From Enterovibrio coralii (GTDB lineage Bacteria; Pseudomonadota; Gammaproteobacteria; Enterobacterales; Vibrionaceae): DNA of 64,000 nt. Below, piece by piece: positions 10,261 to 18,623 of the stretch. The notes beneath the pieces are model-generated. The model searched no databases and was not told where the DNA came from. It saw only the letters and a list, made by a program, of their open reading frames with translations. Each line of letters starts with the position of its first letter. Position 1 is the first letter of the stretch. The DNA is taken from assembly GCF_001559595.1 (NCBI RefSeq), contig NZ_LNTY01000034.1, forward strand, positions 248,001 through 312,000, given 5' to 3'. Both the position numbers and the translations under genes were made by a program.

Positions 10261-10860
10261 TTATGCTTGGACCCAGCCTGAAAGATAGCCAGCTAGAAGA
10301 TTATCGATAAGTTCACCGCCATTGACTGGTACATCGGTAAACAGTTTGTCGTCGACACTAAGAAGGGTAATCCCATGCACACCCGCCCAAAGTACGCGGC
10401 TTGCTTGAACGACTTCTTCATCAGATTTATTTGGCGACAACTTTCTCAACAAGGCTTCCAAAAGGCCAGTCATGCTCTGAATGCGATCATTTTGCCAATC
10501 AGGCAGCTTGTCGCCTTGCATGCTGTGTTCAAAGATAAGTTGCCAGCGGTAGCGGTTTTCCGCGGCGAAATCTAAATAAAGGTGGGCGAGGGCAGAAAGT
10601 GAAGCTTTGGGATCAGTCGTTGATGACAGTTTGCGCTCTGCTTGGCTGCGCAGTTCATCTAGGGCTCGAGCAACAATGTGCAAAAGCAAGATGTTGTAGC
10701 TGCCGAAAACATTGACCAAGGTGCTGGGGACATAACCTATCATCGAGGCGATTTTTCGGAGGCTGAGAGAATGATAGGGTTGAGTCTTGAGGTAGTCTTC
10801 AACGCAAGTCAGCGTCAATTCAACCAATTCTTCGCGACTATGGTCGTTCCTGCGGGCCAT
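10261..10860 (-). CDS. TetR/AcrR-family transcriptional regulator
   Basis: A 199-residue DNA-binding repressor. The N-terminal helix-turn-helix spans roughly residues 10-55 (SLRKIASMIGYVPSTLVNVFGSYNILLLH). The ligand domain contains SRVLWAGVHGITLL, which resembles the WHG-type C-terminal domain. I use the ATG at 10860; a TTG four codons upstream also keeps frame. A 31-bp palindrome 14 bases upstream makes autorepression likely. The lipid transporter/acyltransferase fusion follows directly, so it is the probable target; the ligand is unknown. Confidence 0.85.
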   Translation of the reverse strand: MARRNDHSREELVELTLTCVEDYLKTQPYHSLSLRKIASMIGYVPSTLVNVFGSYNILLLHIVARALDELRSQAERKLSSTTDPKASLSALAHLYLDFAAENRYRWQLIFEHSMQGDKLPDWQNDRIQSMTGLLEALLRKLSPNKSDEEVVQASRVLWAGVHGITLLSVDDKLFTDVPVNGGELIDNLLAGYLSGWVQA

Positions 10861-10873
10861 TAAAAAGTGCAAC

Positions 10874-10904
10874 CTAGAATAGTGAACATTGTTCGATATT
10901 CTAG
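10874..10904. promoter_or_regulatory. 31-bp palindromic operator candidate for the TetR regulator
   Basis: Outer arms CTAGAATA and TATTCTAG and inner arms GAACA and TGTTC are perfectly complementary around a single central T at 10889, so 26 of 30 flanking positions pair. Size, symmetry and position just before a TetR-family start fit an autoregulatory operator. Assignment to this regulator is inference. Confidence 0.7.
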
Positions 10905-10985
10905 AAGTGGGTACTTAAAAGGGCAAGCCATGCGCCTCTCATAACCAGAAATACGGGTGTAAAGAGGCGCGAAAACACCGAAGTG

Positions 10986-11381
10986 TTAGGAGAAACGCTG
11001 TGCGTTTTTGATTGAGACTTGTTCGTTCAGCGTCCAGAAATCGTAAATCACGCCGATAAAGAAAAAGCCGAAGGTGAACAGGTAGACAATGCCTGACAGC
11101 CACTTACCCATGTACATTCTGTGTACACCGAAAACACCTAAGAAGGTGAGCAGGATCCATGCTACTGAATAGTCATACTGGCCGCTGTGGAAGCGAAGAT
11201 CTGCTTCTCGGTCCATTGATGGGATAAGAAACAGGTCGATAAGCCAACCAATCCCCAAAAGTCCAAACGTGAAAAGCCAAATGGTGCCGGTAACTGGCTT
11301 ACCGTAGTAGAAGCGGTGGGCACCAAGAAAGCCGAAAATCCAAAGGATGTAGCCGATTACTTTACTATGTGTATCATTCAT
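10986..11381 (-). CDS. TM2 domain-containing inner-membrane protein
   Basis: A 131-residue membrane protein with two TM2-like repeats. Each has a helix pair with the FLGAHRFYYGK or VFGVHRMYMGK turn, followed by a second hydrophobic helix (TIWLFTFGLLGIGWLIDLFL and IVYLFTFGFFFIGVIYDFW). The function of bacterial TM2 proteins is not established. The ATG is preceded by AGGGTC. It lies alone, divergent from the Tim44-domain gene. Confidence 0.82.
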   Translation of the reverse strand: MNDTHSKVIGYILWIFGFLGAHRFYYGKPVTGTIWLFTFGLLGIGWLIDLFLIPSMDREADLRFHSGQYDYSVAWILLTFLGVFGVHRMYMGKWLSGIVYLFTFGFFFIGVIYDFWTLNEQVSIKNAQRFS

Positions 11382-11647
11382 GCGTTGACCCTAAAACAGA
11401 TGAAACAGCTAGAGTGTAAAGCAAATCGTGGACAGAATTCGCCCCTAGGGGAAGAATTCCTTACGTTTTTTACCGAAATGTCGCTAAAAAAAGAAATGGC
11501 AGAGCCAAGGAACAAAATGATTCGTAACATTTTCTGTTCAAACATGGTTTGACTTTCAAACGTGTCAGACTAGCATGATACTACCTTGTACTCTGTGTCC
11601 ATATCGGGCTAGAGTGCAGTAATGGAATGACTTTAAAAAGGTTCTGA
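11382..11647. other. intergenic region with a 25-bp near-palindrome
   Basis: Divergent spacer between the TM2 and Tim44-domain genes. At 11435-11459, CCCCTAGGGG is flanked on both sides by GAATTC, with one-base and two-base spacers. It may be an operator; nothing else stands out. Confidence 0.4.
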
Positions 11648-12547
11648 ATGAAACGCTTTTTCTCTGTATTTGCGCTGATGTTTGTGATGGTGCTGTCGGC
11701 TCCACACGCTGAAGCGAAAAGGTTTGGCGGCGGTAAGTCTTTTGGTAAGAGCTTTAAGACCGCACCTGCGCCGAAATCTCAACCTACTAACACTAATTCT
11801 ATTAACAAACAAAACGATCCTTCGTCTGCTGCTAAATCATCGTCTAAGAAAGGCTTGATGGGCGGTCTGCTGGGTGGCTTGCTGGCGGGTGGCTTGATTG
11901 CTGCGATGTTCGGCGGTGCTTTTGACGGCGTTCAGATGATGGACTTCCTGATCATTGCGGTGATCGCGTTCGTTCTGTTTAAGATTTTCAAAGGCCTCAT
12001 GGCATCGAAAAACGGTGCGATCAGCCAGCATAACAAGCAAGCTTATGCAGGCGGTCAACAGCAGCCGCAGCAAGAGCAAAAAGGTTACTACCACGAGCAG
12101 CCACAGTTCCGTGAATCAGCGACTGCGTCGTCATCAACAGGTGGTTTTGGTGCCGTTAACAATGACGTACCGTTTAACTTCCCGCCTAACTTTGACATGT
12201 CAGCGTTTGTAAACGGTGCACGTGAGCACTACCGCATCCTACAAGGTGCGTGGAACCACAACCAACTTGAGACGATTCAAGAGTACGTGACGCCAGAGCT
12301 TTATAACGATCTGGCAGAAGAACGTCGTAAGTTGGACGGTGAGCAACACACCGAAGTGATGTATGTCGATGCTGAAATCGTTCGTGCTGATTACGATGGC
12401 AAGCGTGCACAACTAAGCCTGCAATTCAGCGGCCGTTACTGTGACCGTCAAGAAGGCGTTGAAGAAGACATCACGGATATCTGGCACCTGGAGCGCGATA
12501 TGACGCAACCAAACGCGCCATGGTTGATTGTAGGTATCCAAGCGTAA
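11648..12547 (+). CDS. Tim44-like domain membrane protein
   Basis: A 299-residue envelope protein. A signal peptide ends near AEAKRFGGG (residues 1-23). A Gly/Ser/Lys-rich low-complexity stretch follows, then two hydrophobic segments (GLLGGLLAGGLIAAMFGGAF and MDFLIIAVIAFVLFKIFKGL, about residues 73-118), a Gln-rich linker, and a C-terminal Tim44-like domain (FVNGAREHYRILQGAWNHNQ to the end). Bacterial members have no settled function; the mitochondrial namesake is a translocase component. It has its own promoter region and ends at a strong terminator, so it is probably monocistronic. Confidence 0.85.
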   Translation: MKRFFSVFALMFVMVLSAPHAEAKRFGGGKSFGKSFKTAPAPKSQPTNTNSINKQNDPSSAAKSSSKKGLMGGLLGGLLAGGLIAAMFGGAFDGVQMMDFLIIAVIAFVLFKIFKGLMASKNGAISQHNKQAYAGGQQQPQQEQKGYYHEQPQFRESATASSSTGGFGAVNNDVPFNFPPNFDMSAFVNGAREHYRILQGAWNHNQLETIQEYVTPELYNDLAEERRKLDGEQHTEVMYVDAEIVRADYDGKRAQLSLQFSGRYCDRQEGVEEDITDIWHLERDMTQPNAPWLIVGIQA

Positions 12548-12573
12548 TCGAAAGATTTCCCCCTAATGCGAAA

Positions 12574-12600
12574 GCGGCTGATTATCAGCCGCTTTTTTTT
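12574..12600 (+). terminator. Rho-independent terminator after the Tim44-domain gene
   Basis: The GCGGCTGA / TCAGCCGC stem with a three-base loop is followed by eight T residues, 26 bases after the stop codon. Confidence 0.92.
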
Positions 12601-12699
12601 GCTTCAAGGTTTCTGAACGAAGCGTTCTATTCTCTTGATTAGTCTCGTACCTCATTTACGGGTAAAGTAGAGTCGAGTCGTTTTGAATGGAGATCTTTT

Positions 12700-13887
12700 G
12701 TGTCGACACTTCGCAGCCCCACCACGTTTTTAATCGCACTGGCCTTTATCATGGCGATGACATTTTCTGTCTGGAATGTGCTGCTGAACAATTTTGTGGT
12801 CGAACGTGCAGGGTTCACCGGGCGTGAGATTGGCATCCTTCAAAGCCTTCGGGAAATACCGGGTTTTCTCGCTTTCACTGCTATCTATTTGCTGCTGTTT
12901 ATCAAAGAGCAGCGCTTTGCCATCCTATCTTTGCTCATCATGTGCCTTGGCGTCGCGATTACCGGATGGTTTCCGACGGAATACGGACTGTATCTCACCA
13001 CCATCCTAATGTCGGTGGGGTTTCATTACTTCGAAACCGTCAATCAGTCGTTGACCTTACAGTGGATTGATAAAGATAAGAGTGCCCATTTCATGGGACG
13101 TGTGCTGGCGTGGAAAGGGGCGGCAAGCCTTGTTGCTTATGGCACGGTATGGGTAATGATGGAGCTCAGTGACGCAAGCTATAACACGGTCTATATGCTG
13201 TTTGGCTTTGTTGGTCTGATTGCCGTTATCGTCTTGTGGGCAAGCTTTCCAACGTTTACCTCTCCTCACACGCAAGCCAAAACACTGATTTTGCGTAAAC
13301 GCTATTGGTTGTATTACGGGTTAACGTTTTTGAGTGGGGCAAGACGCCAAATATTCATCGTGTTTGCTGGCTTCATGATGGTGGAAAAATTTGGCTATTC
13401 CGTGGGCGAGGTTAGCCTGCTTTTCATCATTAACTACGTATTCAACATGCTGTTTGCGGCGCGAATTGGCGCATGGATTGGCAAAGTCGGAGAAAGACGG
13501 GCGTTAACGGTTGAGTACGTTGGGTTGGCGGCGGTCTTCACGGGCTATGCCTTTGTAGACAATGCAATCATGGCGGGCGTGCTGTATGTTGTCGACCATC
13601 TTTTCTTTGCGATGGCGATTGCCATCAAAACCTACTTCCAGAAAATTGCTGACCCTGAAGATATTGCTTCGACTGCTGGTGTGAGTTTTACCATCAATCA
13701 TATCGCTGCCGTTGTTATCCCGGCTGTTATGGGGTTGGTGTGGTTGCACTCTCCTGCCGCTGTCTTTTTGTTCGGGACGGGATTGGCTTTGTGTTCGCTA
13801 ACGCTTTCTCGCATGGTGCCTTTGGTACCAGAGTCGGGCAACGAGGTATCGTTCTGGCGATCCAAACCCACCGAGGATGTGGGCTAA
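12700..13887 (+). CDS. MFS transporter
   Basis: A 395-residue major-facilitator protein with about twelve hydrophobic segments, starting with FLIALAFIMAMTFSVWNVLL. The loop after helix 2 (GREIGILQSLREIPGFLAF) fits the family. The substrate cannot be inferred. The GTG at 12700 has GGAG about seven bases upstream. It stands between two terminated units and has no partner gene to suggest a pathway. Confidence 0.82.
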   Translation: MSTLRSPTTFLIALAFIMAMTFSVWNVLLNNFVVERAGFTGREIGILQSLREIPGFLAFTAIYLLLFIKEQRFAILSLLIMCLGVAITGWFPTEYGLYLTTILMSVGFHYFETVNQSLTLQWIDKDKSAHFMGRVLAWKGAASLVAYGTVWVMMELSDASYNTVYMLFGFVGLIAVIVLWASFPTFTSPHTQAKTLILRKRYWLYYGLTFLSGARRQIFIVFAGFMMVEKFGYSVGEVSLLFIINYVFNMLFAARIGAWIGKVGERRALTVEYVGLAAVFTGYAFVDNAIMAGVLYVVDHLFFAMAIAIKTYFQKIADPEDIASTAGVSFTINHIAAVVIPAVMGLVWLHSPAAVFLFGTGLALCSLTLSRMVPLVPESGNEVSFWRSKPTEDVG

Positions 13888-14012
13888 ATCAAACTTCTTA
13901 TCATCACTTGGTTTTTTCTAGCACGCATTAACCTGTTCTTGATCTCGGCACAGTTTACCGTATGCATGAAGGGCTATATTCATATCAAACAGAAAGAAAC
14001 AGCGGAGGCGAT

Positions 14013-14252
14013 ATGCCATTTACTTCTGACTTGATTGATGAAATGAACGTGTTGGTAAAGTTTTCTTTGTCATCGGAATTGACGGGCATTAAGGTCCACA
14101 GTGACGCAGACCCATTGCTTGTTGCAGCGACCGAGCGTTTGTATGACAAAAAGCTGGTGACAGCGAAAGATGGCGGCTACTTGACCTCGATTGGTCGTGA
14201 TGCCGTAGAACATGCCAAGGAAGCCTTGCGGATTCTCAAATCCAATCATTAA
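14013..14252 (+). CDS. TIGR02647-family small conserved protein
   Basis: A 79-residue soluble protein beginning MPFTSDLIDEMNVLVKFSLS and ending in a helical segment (SIGRDAVEHAKEALRILKS). It matches the uncharacterised TIGR02647 family as I remember it. The ATG at 14013 has a strong GGAGG site; an in-frame ATG at 13962 lacks one. No function is known. Confidence 0.8.
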   Translation: MPFTSDLIDEMNVLVKFSLSSELTGIKVHSDADPLLVAATERLYDKKLVTAKDGGYLTSIGRDAVEHAKEALRILKSNH

Positions 14253-14287
14253 TTGGCAACGTTCTGATGAAGAACATCTAGATAAAG

Positions 14288-14314
14288 AAAAGGGAGCCTG
14301 AGGCTCCCTTTTTT
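14288..14314. terminator. bidirectional terminator between TIGR02647 gene and symporter
   Basis: Stem AGGGAGCC / GGCTCCCT with A-rich and T-rich flanks, placed between convergent genes, serves both strands. Confidence 0.9.
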
Positions 14315-14338
14315 GATGTTGTGTTTTATTAGTTTGTT

Positions 14339-15757
14339 TTACCAAACATCTTTGTCGATGTCTTTGTCCAGCTTAGGGAACTTCTTACGATCAAAGGTTG
14401 GGTTTTTGCCTGCTTTCACTTGCGCTTCATAGTCTTTCAGCAGGGCGATTACAATGCCTGACAGAGCCAGAACCGCCACAAGGTTGATGATCGCCATCAT
14501 ACCCATCGACAGGTCAGCAAACGCCCATACGGTAGGCAGGTCAACGACCGCACCAACAACAACCATTGCTAGAACTGCGATACGGTAGATGTTGATTGCC
14601 ACTTTGCTCTTGAAGATGTATTCGATGTTCGATTCGCCGTACGAGTAGTTTGCGATCAACGAAGTGAATGCGAACAGCAAGATTGCGATTGCGATAAAGC
14701 CAGCACCCCAAGGGCCCACTTCCTGAACCAGAGCGGCCTGAGTCAGCGCGATACCCGTCAGTTCACTGTTTGGATCCAGCATACCTGACAGCAGGATAAT
14801 CGCCGCTGTTGCGGTACAGATTACGATGGTATCGATGAAAACACCCAGCATCTGAACATAACCTTGCGCTGCAGGGTGGTTAGGACGTGTGGTTGCTGTC
14901 GCCGCGGCGTTAGGTGCAGAACCCATACCGGCTTCGTTCGAGAACAGACCACGTTTGATGCCTTGCATCATTGCTGCGCCCAATGCACCACCTGCTGCTT
15001 GTTCAAAGCCCAGCGCGCTGCCAATGATCGTCGCGAAAACGTCCGGCAGAAGCGTGATGTTGATTGCGATAACGTAAAGAGCAACAACCAAGTAACCAAT
15101 CGCCATGAAAGGTACAATCAGCTCTGCAACGCGTGCTACTGAGCGCATGCCACCGAAGATGATTGGCGCAGTTGCCAACGCAAGGATAATACCTACCCAA
15201 GTGTTGTCAGTGCCAAACGCGGTGTTCATAGCTGCTGCGATTGAGTTTGACTGAACGCCGTTAAACGCCAAGCCAAATGCGATGATCAGACAGATTGCAA
15301 ACGCAATACCCATCCAACGTTGACCCAGACCTTTTTCAATGTAGTAAGCTGGACCACCACGGAAGGTGTTGTCTTTGTGATTGATTTTATAAGCCTGAGC
15401 CAGTGTTGACTCGGCAAAGCTGGTAGACATACCGACCAGAGCTGTTACCCACATCCAGAAAACCGCACCAGGGCCACCCAGATAAATTGCAACCGCTACA
15501 CCCGCCATGTTACCTGTACCTACGCGCGCTGCGAGACTGGTACTGAATGCTTGGAAAGAGGAGATACCACCATCGGCACCTTCACGGCTGCCTTTGATCA
15601 GTTCAAACATGTGCCCAAAAGAGCGGAATTGCAGGAAACCGGTACGAAAAGTGAAATACAGACCCGCGCCGATCAAAAGATAAACAAGTACGCTTCCCCA
15701 CAATAAGCCATTCCCGGCATCGACAAAGGAAACAAATAGTTCTTTTAGTTCCGTCAT
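14339..15757 (-). CDS. sodium:alanine/glycine symporter, AGCS family
   Basis: A 472-residue inner-membrane symporter of the AGCS (DagA/AlsT) family, importing alanine or glycine with sodium. Visible family segments are FQAFSTSLAARVGTGNMAGV, GGPGAVFWMWVTALVGMST, NTFRGGPAYYIEKGLG, RGLFSNEAGMGSAPNAAATA and an N-terminal SVLVYLLIGAGLYFTFRTGF helix. I start at the ATG at 15757; the TTG seven codons upstream also keeps frame. Directly upstream is a long structured leader that may control it. Confidence 0.92.
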   Translation of the reverse strand: MTELKELFVSFVDAGNGLLWGSVLVYLLIGAGLYFTFRTGFLQFRSFGHMFELIKGSREGADGGISSFQAFSTSLAARVGTGNMAGVAVAIYLGGPGAVFWMWVTALVGMSTSFAESTLAQAYKINHKDNTFRGGPAYYIEKGLGQRWMGIAFAICLIIAFGLAFNGVQSNSIAAAMNTAFGTDNTWVGIILALATAPIIFGGMRSVARVAELIVPFMAIGYLVVALYVIAINITLLPDVFATIIGSALGFEQAAGGALGAAMMQGIKRGLFSNEAGMGSAPNAAATATTRPNHPAAQGYVQMLGVFIDTIVICTATAAIILLSGMLDPNSELTGIALTQAALVQEVGPWGAGFIAIAILLFAFTSLIANYSYGESNIEYIFKSKVAINIYRIAVLAMVVVGAVVDLPTVWAFADLSMGMMAIINLVAVLALSGIVIALLKDYEAQVKAGKNPTFDRKKFPKLDKDIDKDVW

Positions 15758-15799
15758 AACAAACTCTACTGTCGTCAAAATAAAAATGGCAGTCGAGCG

Positions 15800-15970
15800 A
15801 ACTAAGGAGGAGACAAAATACTCTGAAACTTCCTTATTCAGCTCTTTGCCCCGGGTGAAATCACCCTGGCGACGCTTCCGTGCAGAGATCTATGGCCTGT
15901 ATGCGTGCAAGGTTTCAACCTTGCGTACTCCAATTCCGTTTGAGTTTTCTCCTACGGCCAGTTTCTCTAT
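15800..15970 (-). promoter_or_regulatory. structured 5' leader of the AGCS symporter, possible cis-regulatory RNA
   Basis: Read on the minus strand, the leader holds several stems. A hairpin lies at 15907-15924 (arms GCAAGGTT / AACCTTGC). It sits inside a TGGCC / GGCCA pairing (15956-15960 with 15893-15897) and an AGAGA / TCTCT pairing (15964-15968 with 15884-15888). A second hairpin is at 15853-15866 and a third at 15823-15841. The TCTCT at 15884-15888 can pair either with the upstream AGAGA or with AGAG at 15842-15845, so two exclusive folds exist. A CTCCTCC stretch near 15803-15815 could mask a ribosome site. The glycine-riboswitch core is not recognisable, so the ligand is unknown. Confidence 0.5.
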
Positions 15971-16193
15971 GGGCGAAGAGCCACGCGAAGAAAAACGGCA
16001 GGATAATACTTCAAATTTGTGGAATGGGCATCTTAAAATTTGTTTGATTGGTTAATATTTAGACGAATGGAATATAAAATACATGCTGCCGCAACATGAA
16101 ATTCTAGTCAAATTAACATGATAGATACGAATTTAATGGGGAAAACGATTGCGGCGCGTTTTTGTTAACGAGCGGATGCGAAGGTGCTGTCGC
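15971..16193. other. upstream part of the symporter-ybaM intergenic region
   Basis: AT-rich sequence that must contain the promoter for the symporter leader and the 3' end of the dinG operon transcript. I see no gene and no convincing terminator hairpin after ybaM. Confidence 0.35.
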
Positions 16194-16352
16194 TTACGAC
16201 TCTTGGGCGAGTTTTCGCTCTAGATCCTTCTTCACCATCTCTAATGCGCGTAATGCTGTTTGGGGAGCTATCTCGTTGCTTTCTAGCAAATAAATCAAAT
16301 CAACGGCCAGTTTGACATCTTCTGGTGCGTTTTCGAGTCCGTGGTTACTCAT
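16194..16352 (-). CDS. ybaM: YbaM family protein (DUF2496)
   Basis: A 52-residue protein beginning [20 protein letters not shown] and continuing with [20 protein letters not shown], nearly collinear with E. coli YbaM. The function is unknown. The ATG at 16352 overlaps the end of the deacetylase-like gene, which suggests translational coupling; a longer frame starting upstream at 16412 would be an artefact inside that gene. It ends the dinG-yfcA-priC operon. ybaM and priC are also neighbours in E. coli. Confidence 0.85.
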   Translation of the reverse strand: MSNHGLENAPEDVKLAVDLIYLLESNEIAPQTALRALEMVKKDLERKLAQES

Positions 16353-17271
16353 TGGTTTCATTCCAAGTTGTGGGGTAGTAAGTGTTGATTGCTGCTCGAA
16401 CCAGTTCGGCATGAAGCGGCACTAATTGAGCGTGGTCGGTGCGATAGCCGCCGCCTATCACCGCGGCAACTGGAATTTGATGGTCAGCGCAAGCATCAAA
16501 GACGGCAGCATCGCGTTTGGCGATGCCTTCGTGACAGACGGAGAGATAGCCAAGCTCATCATCTATGTGTATATCAACGCCCGCATCGTAAATCACCATA
16601 TCTGGTTGATGTTGAGCTAATGCCAGCTTCAGACATGGCAGAAAGGCATGCAAGTAGCTTTCGGAATCGGTACCGATTGGCAAAGGTAAATCGATGGTTG
16701 AATCGGGTTTGCGAGAGGGGAAGTTCTTCTCGCAATGCACTGACAGGGTGATGATATCGTCTCGCTCGGCAGTCAGGCTTGCTGTGCCATCACCGTGGTG
16801 AACGTCACAATCCACAATCAGCACTTTGTCGATGTGTGGATATGCAAGCGCATGTTGTGCGGCTAACACTAAGTCATTAAACAGGCAAAAACCGCCGCCA
16901 AAATCATAATGGGAGTGATGGTAGCCTCCCGTAAGATGAATCGCCACGCCATGCGCTAGGGCCAAATCCACGGTGAGTGTTGTGCCACCCAAAGAGGTGA
17001 GGCTCCGCTGCAGTAATGCGTCGCTCCAGGGGAAACCGATACGTCGCATCTTAACCAGTGGAATCGTGCCACTGAGCAGGGCATCGACGTACTCAGGGTC
17101 ATGAATGGCTTTAAGCTGCGCCGATTCAAGACGCTCTGGCCTGTGTTCAACAACAGGCCAGTTGTTATCAATCAGATGTTCTTTTAACAGACGGTACTTA
17201 GACAGGGGGTAGCGATGTCCATCCGGAATGGGGAAGTCGGAGTATATCGGGTGATAAACAACGGGTAACAT
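16345..17271 (-). CDS. histone deacetylase-like amidohydrolase
   Basis: A 308-residue zinc hydrolase of the arginase/deacetylase superfamily. The catalytic region includes [20 protein letters not shown] with the paired histidines, the metal-binding DCDVHHGDG, and [14 protein letters not shown]. Bacterial members deacylate polyamines or small amides and sometimes lysines; the substrate here is unknown. Its ATG overlaps the priC stop as TGATG, and its own end overlaps ybaM, so it is embedded in the operon. E. coli has nothing between priC and ybaM. Confidence 0.9.
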   Translation of the reverse strand: MLPVVYHPIYSDFPIPDGHRYPLSKYRLLKEHLIDNNWPVVEHRPERLESAQLKAIHDPEYVDALLSGTIPLVKMRRIGFPWSDALLQRSLTSLGGTTLTVDLALAHGVAIHLTGGYHHSHYDFGGGFCLFNDLVLAAQHALAYPHIDKVLIVDCDVHHGDGTASLTAERDDIITLSVHCEKNFPSRKPDSTIDLPLPIGTDSESYLHAFLPCLKLALAQHQPDMVIYDAGVDIHIDDELGYLSVCHEGIAKRDAAVFDACADHQIPVAAVIGGGYRTDHAQLVPLHAELVRAAINTYYPTTWNETNE

Positions 17272-17819
17272 CAGCCTTTCTTTTCTCTAAATGCAATGCG
17301 GGATTCGATTTTCTGTTTTGCATCACGACAGCGAGCGAGACGCTTTTCCGTGGTCAGAAGGTGCTTTTGCGCGGCTTGTTGCTCCGCAAAGGTATCACAA
17401 CGTCCTAGCTTTGATTCTGCATCACGTACCATGTCTGACAAACGTCGCTCCCAATCTTGGTGTTGAGCCAGGTCTTGGTACAACTGGCTGATGGACGCGC
17501 GGGTTTTCGGCACGAAGGTTTTTTCCTTCGCGCGAATAGAAACTGTCGCAACCTCACGTTGAAGTGCACTCAGTTGGTTAACCAGCTTTTCGCAAAGGTG
17601 TGCTGCTCGCAAACTGGAGAGCTTGCCGCTCTCCTTTTCACGCTCAAGCGTATCGACAACGCTTTTGGCTTCAGCCACACATGGACTTAACAAGCGAGAT
17701 AAACAGGTAAACAAACGCTCGTCAAACAGGGGCTTTGCGCCTTCTCCGCGTCGTCTGTCTATTTCTGCTGCTTTGGTTGCCAGTGACTGCAACTCTGCTT
17801 TTAATTGCGTTAAATCCAT
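17271..17819 (-). CDS. priC: primosomal replication protein PriC
   Basis: A 182-residue replication-restart protein that reloads DnaB helicase at stalled forks. It is helical and Arg/Lys-rich, with the family segments KPLFDERLFTC and LARCRDAKQKIESRIAFRE near the C-terminus. Synteny supports the call: priC lies next to ybaM and near ybaN-apt-dnaX in E. coli. It begins 18 bases after yfcA and overlaps the following gene by one base. Confidence 0.88.
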   Translation of the reverse strand: MDLTQLKAELQSLATKAAEIDRRRGEGAKPLFDERLFTCLSRLLSPCVAEAKSVVDTLEREKESGKLSSLRAAHLCEKLVNQLSALQREVATVSIRAKEKTFVPKTRASISQLYQDLAQHQDWERRLSDMVRDAESKLGRCDTFAEQQAAQKHLLTTEKRLARCRDAKQKIESRIAFREKKG

Positions 17820-17837
17820 GAGGTCTCTAAAACAGGG

Positions 17838-18611
17838 TTAAAACCACGCACTATAAGCCAGTTTCACCGCCAGTACGACAACCACGGTAACAAAGACGGG
17901 GCGAATAAACTTCGCGCCGAATTTAATGGCGGAGTTTGCGCCTAAGTAAGCTCCGAACATTAAGCATACACCCATGGTCAAACCGATTGCCCAATTCACG
18001 TGGCCTAGGACGATAAAGGTCACGAGCGAGGTGATGTTGCTGGTGAAATTCATCGCTTTGGCGAGTCCCGAAGAAAGCAGGATGTTCATCTTGTAGAGCG
18101 ACATGGAGGACACGGTCCAAAATGCACCTGTTCCTGGTCCAACAACACCATCATAAAAACCTAGCGTAAGACCTTGTCCCCACTGCTTCTTGTTTAGGTT
18201 CACGTCGTCTTTTGGTAGGAAGTGGTTATCCGCTTTCGGTTGTGGATGCCAAATGGTGTAAACCGCTGTCGCGAGTATCACTAAAGGCAAGGCTTTTTCC
18301 AGCCAGTCTGTGCTGATGTAGTCGACCAACAAAGTGCCCAACACCGCACCGATAAAGGTGGCGATAAACGCGTGTTTCCAAAACTCAGGTGAAAATAGCT
18401 TCTTTCGATAGTAGGTTACTGCTGCGGTAGAGGAGGCAAAGGTCGCGGAAAGTTTGTTCGTACCCAGAGCAACGTGAGGAGGCAGGCCGATTGAAAGCAA
18501 AGCAGGGACAGTGAGCATGCCACCGCCACCTGCTACGGCATCGATAAAACCAGCAGAGAATGCCACCAAAGCTAAAATCGCGATAGCGGTAGGGTCCATA
18601 AATTCAAGCAT
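17838..18611 (-). CDS. yfcA: TSUP-family transporter YfcA (TauE/SafE)
   Basis: A 257-residue inner-membrane protein of the sulfite-exporter TauE/SafE family. It has about eight hydrophobic segments and duplicated glycine motifs: AGFIDAVAGGGGMLTVPALL near residues 20-40 and LGFYDGVVGPGTGAFWTVSS in the second half. It lies 12 bases after dinG and 18 before priC, so it is part of that operon. The substrate is unknown, perhaps a small sulfur-containing anion. A second ATG four codons downstream is an alternative start. Confidence 0.9.
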   Translation of the reverse strand: MLEFMDPTAIAILALVAFSAGFIDAVAGGGGMLTVPALLSIGLPPHVALGTNKLSATFASSTAAVTYYRKKLFSPEFWKHAFIATFIGAVLGTLLVDYISTDWLEKALPLVILATAVYTIWHPQPKADNHFLPKDDVNLNKKQWGQGLTLGFYDGVVGPGTGAFWTVSSMSLYKMNILLSSGLAKAMNFTSNITSLVTFIVLGHVNWAIGLTMGVCLMFGAYLGANSAIKFGAKFIRPVFVTVVVVLAVKLAYSAWF

Positions 18612-18623
18612 TATTTTATAGTC

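Noticed and set aside
15800..15970. Tandem glycine riboswitch upstream of the symporter
   Set aside because: I looked for the conserved core (CUCUCAGGCAAAAGGAC and GCCGAAGG) on both strands and did not find it. The leader is reported only as a structured RNA of unknown ligand.
15786..16055. Plus-strand 89-codon open frame over the leader
   Set aside because: Its composition follows the structured leader of the opposite strand and it has no family match. AAGGAGG falls inside the frame, not ahead of its start.
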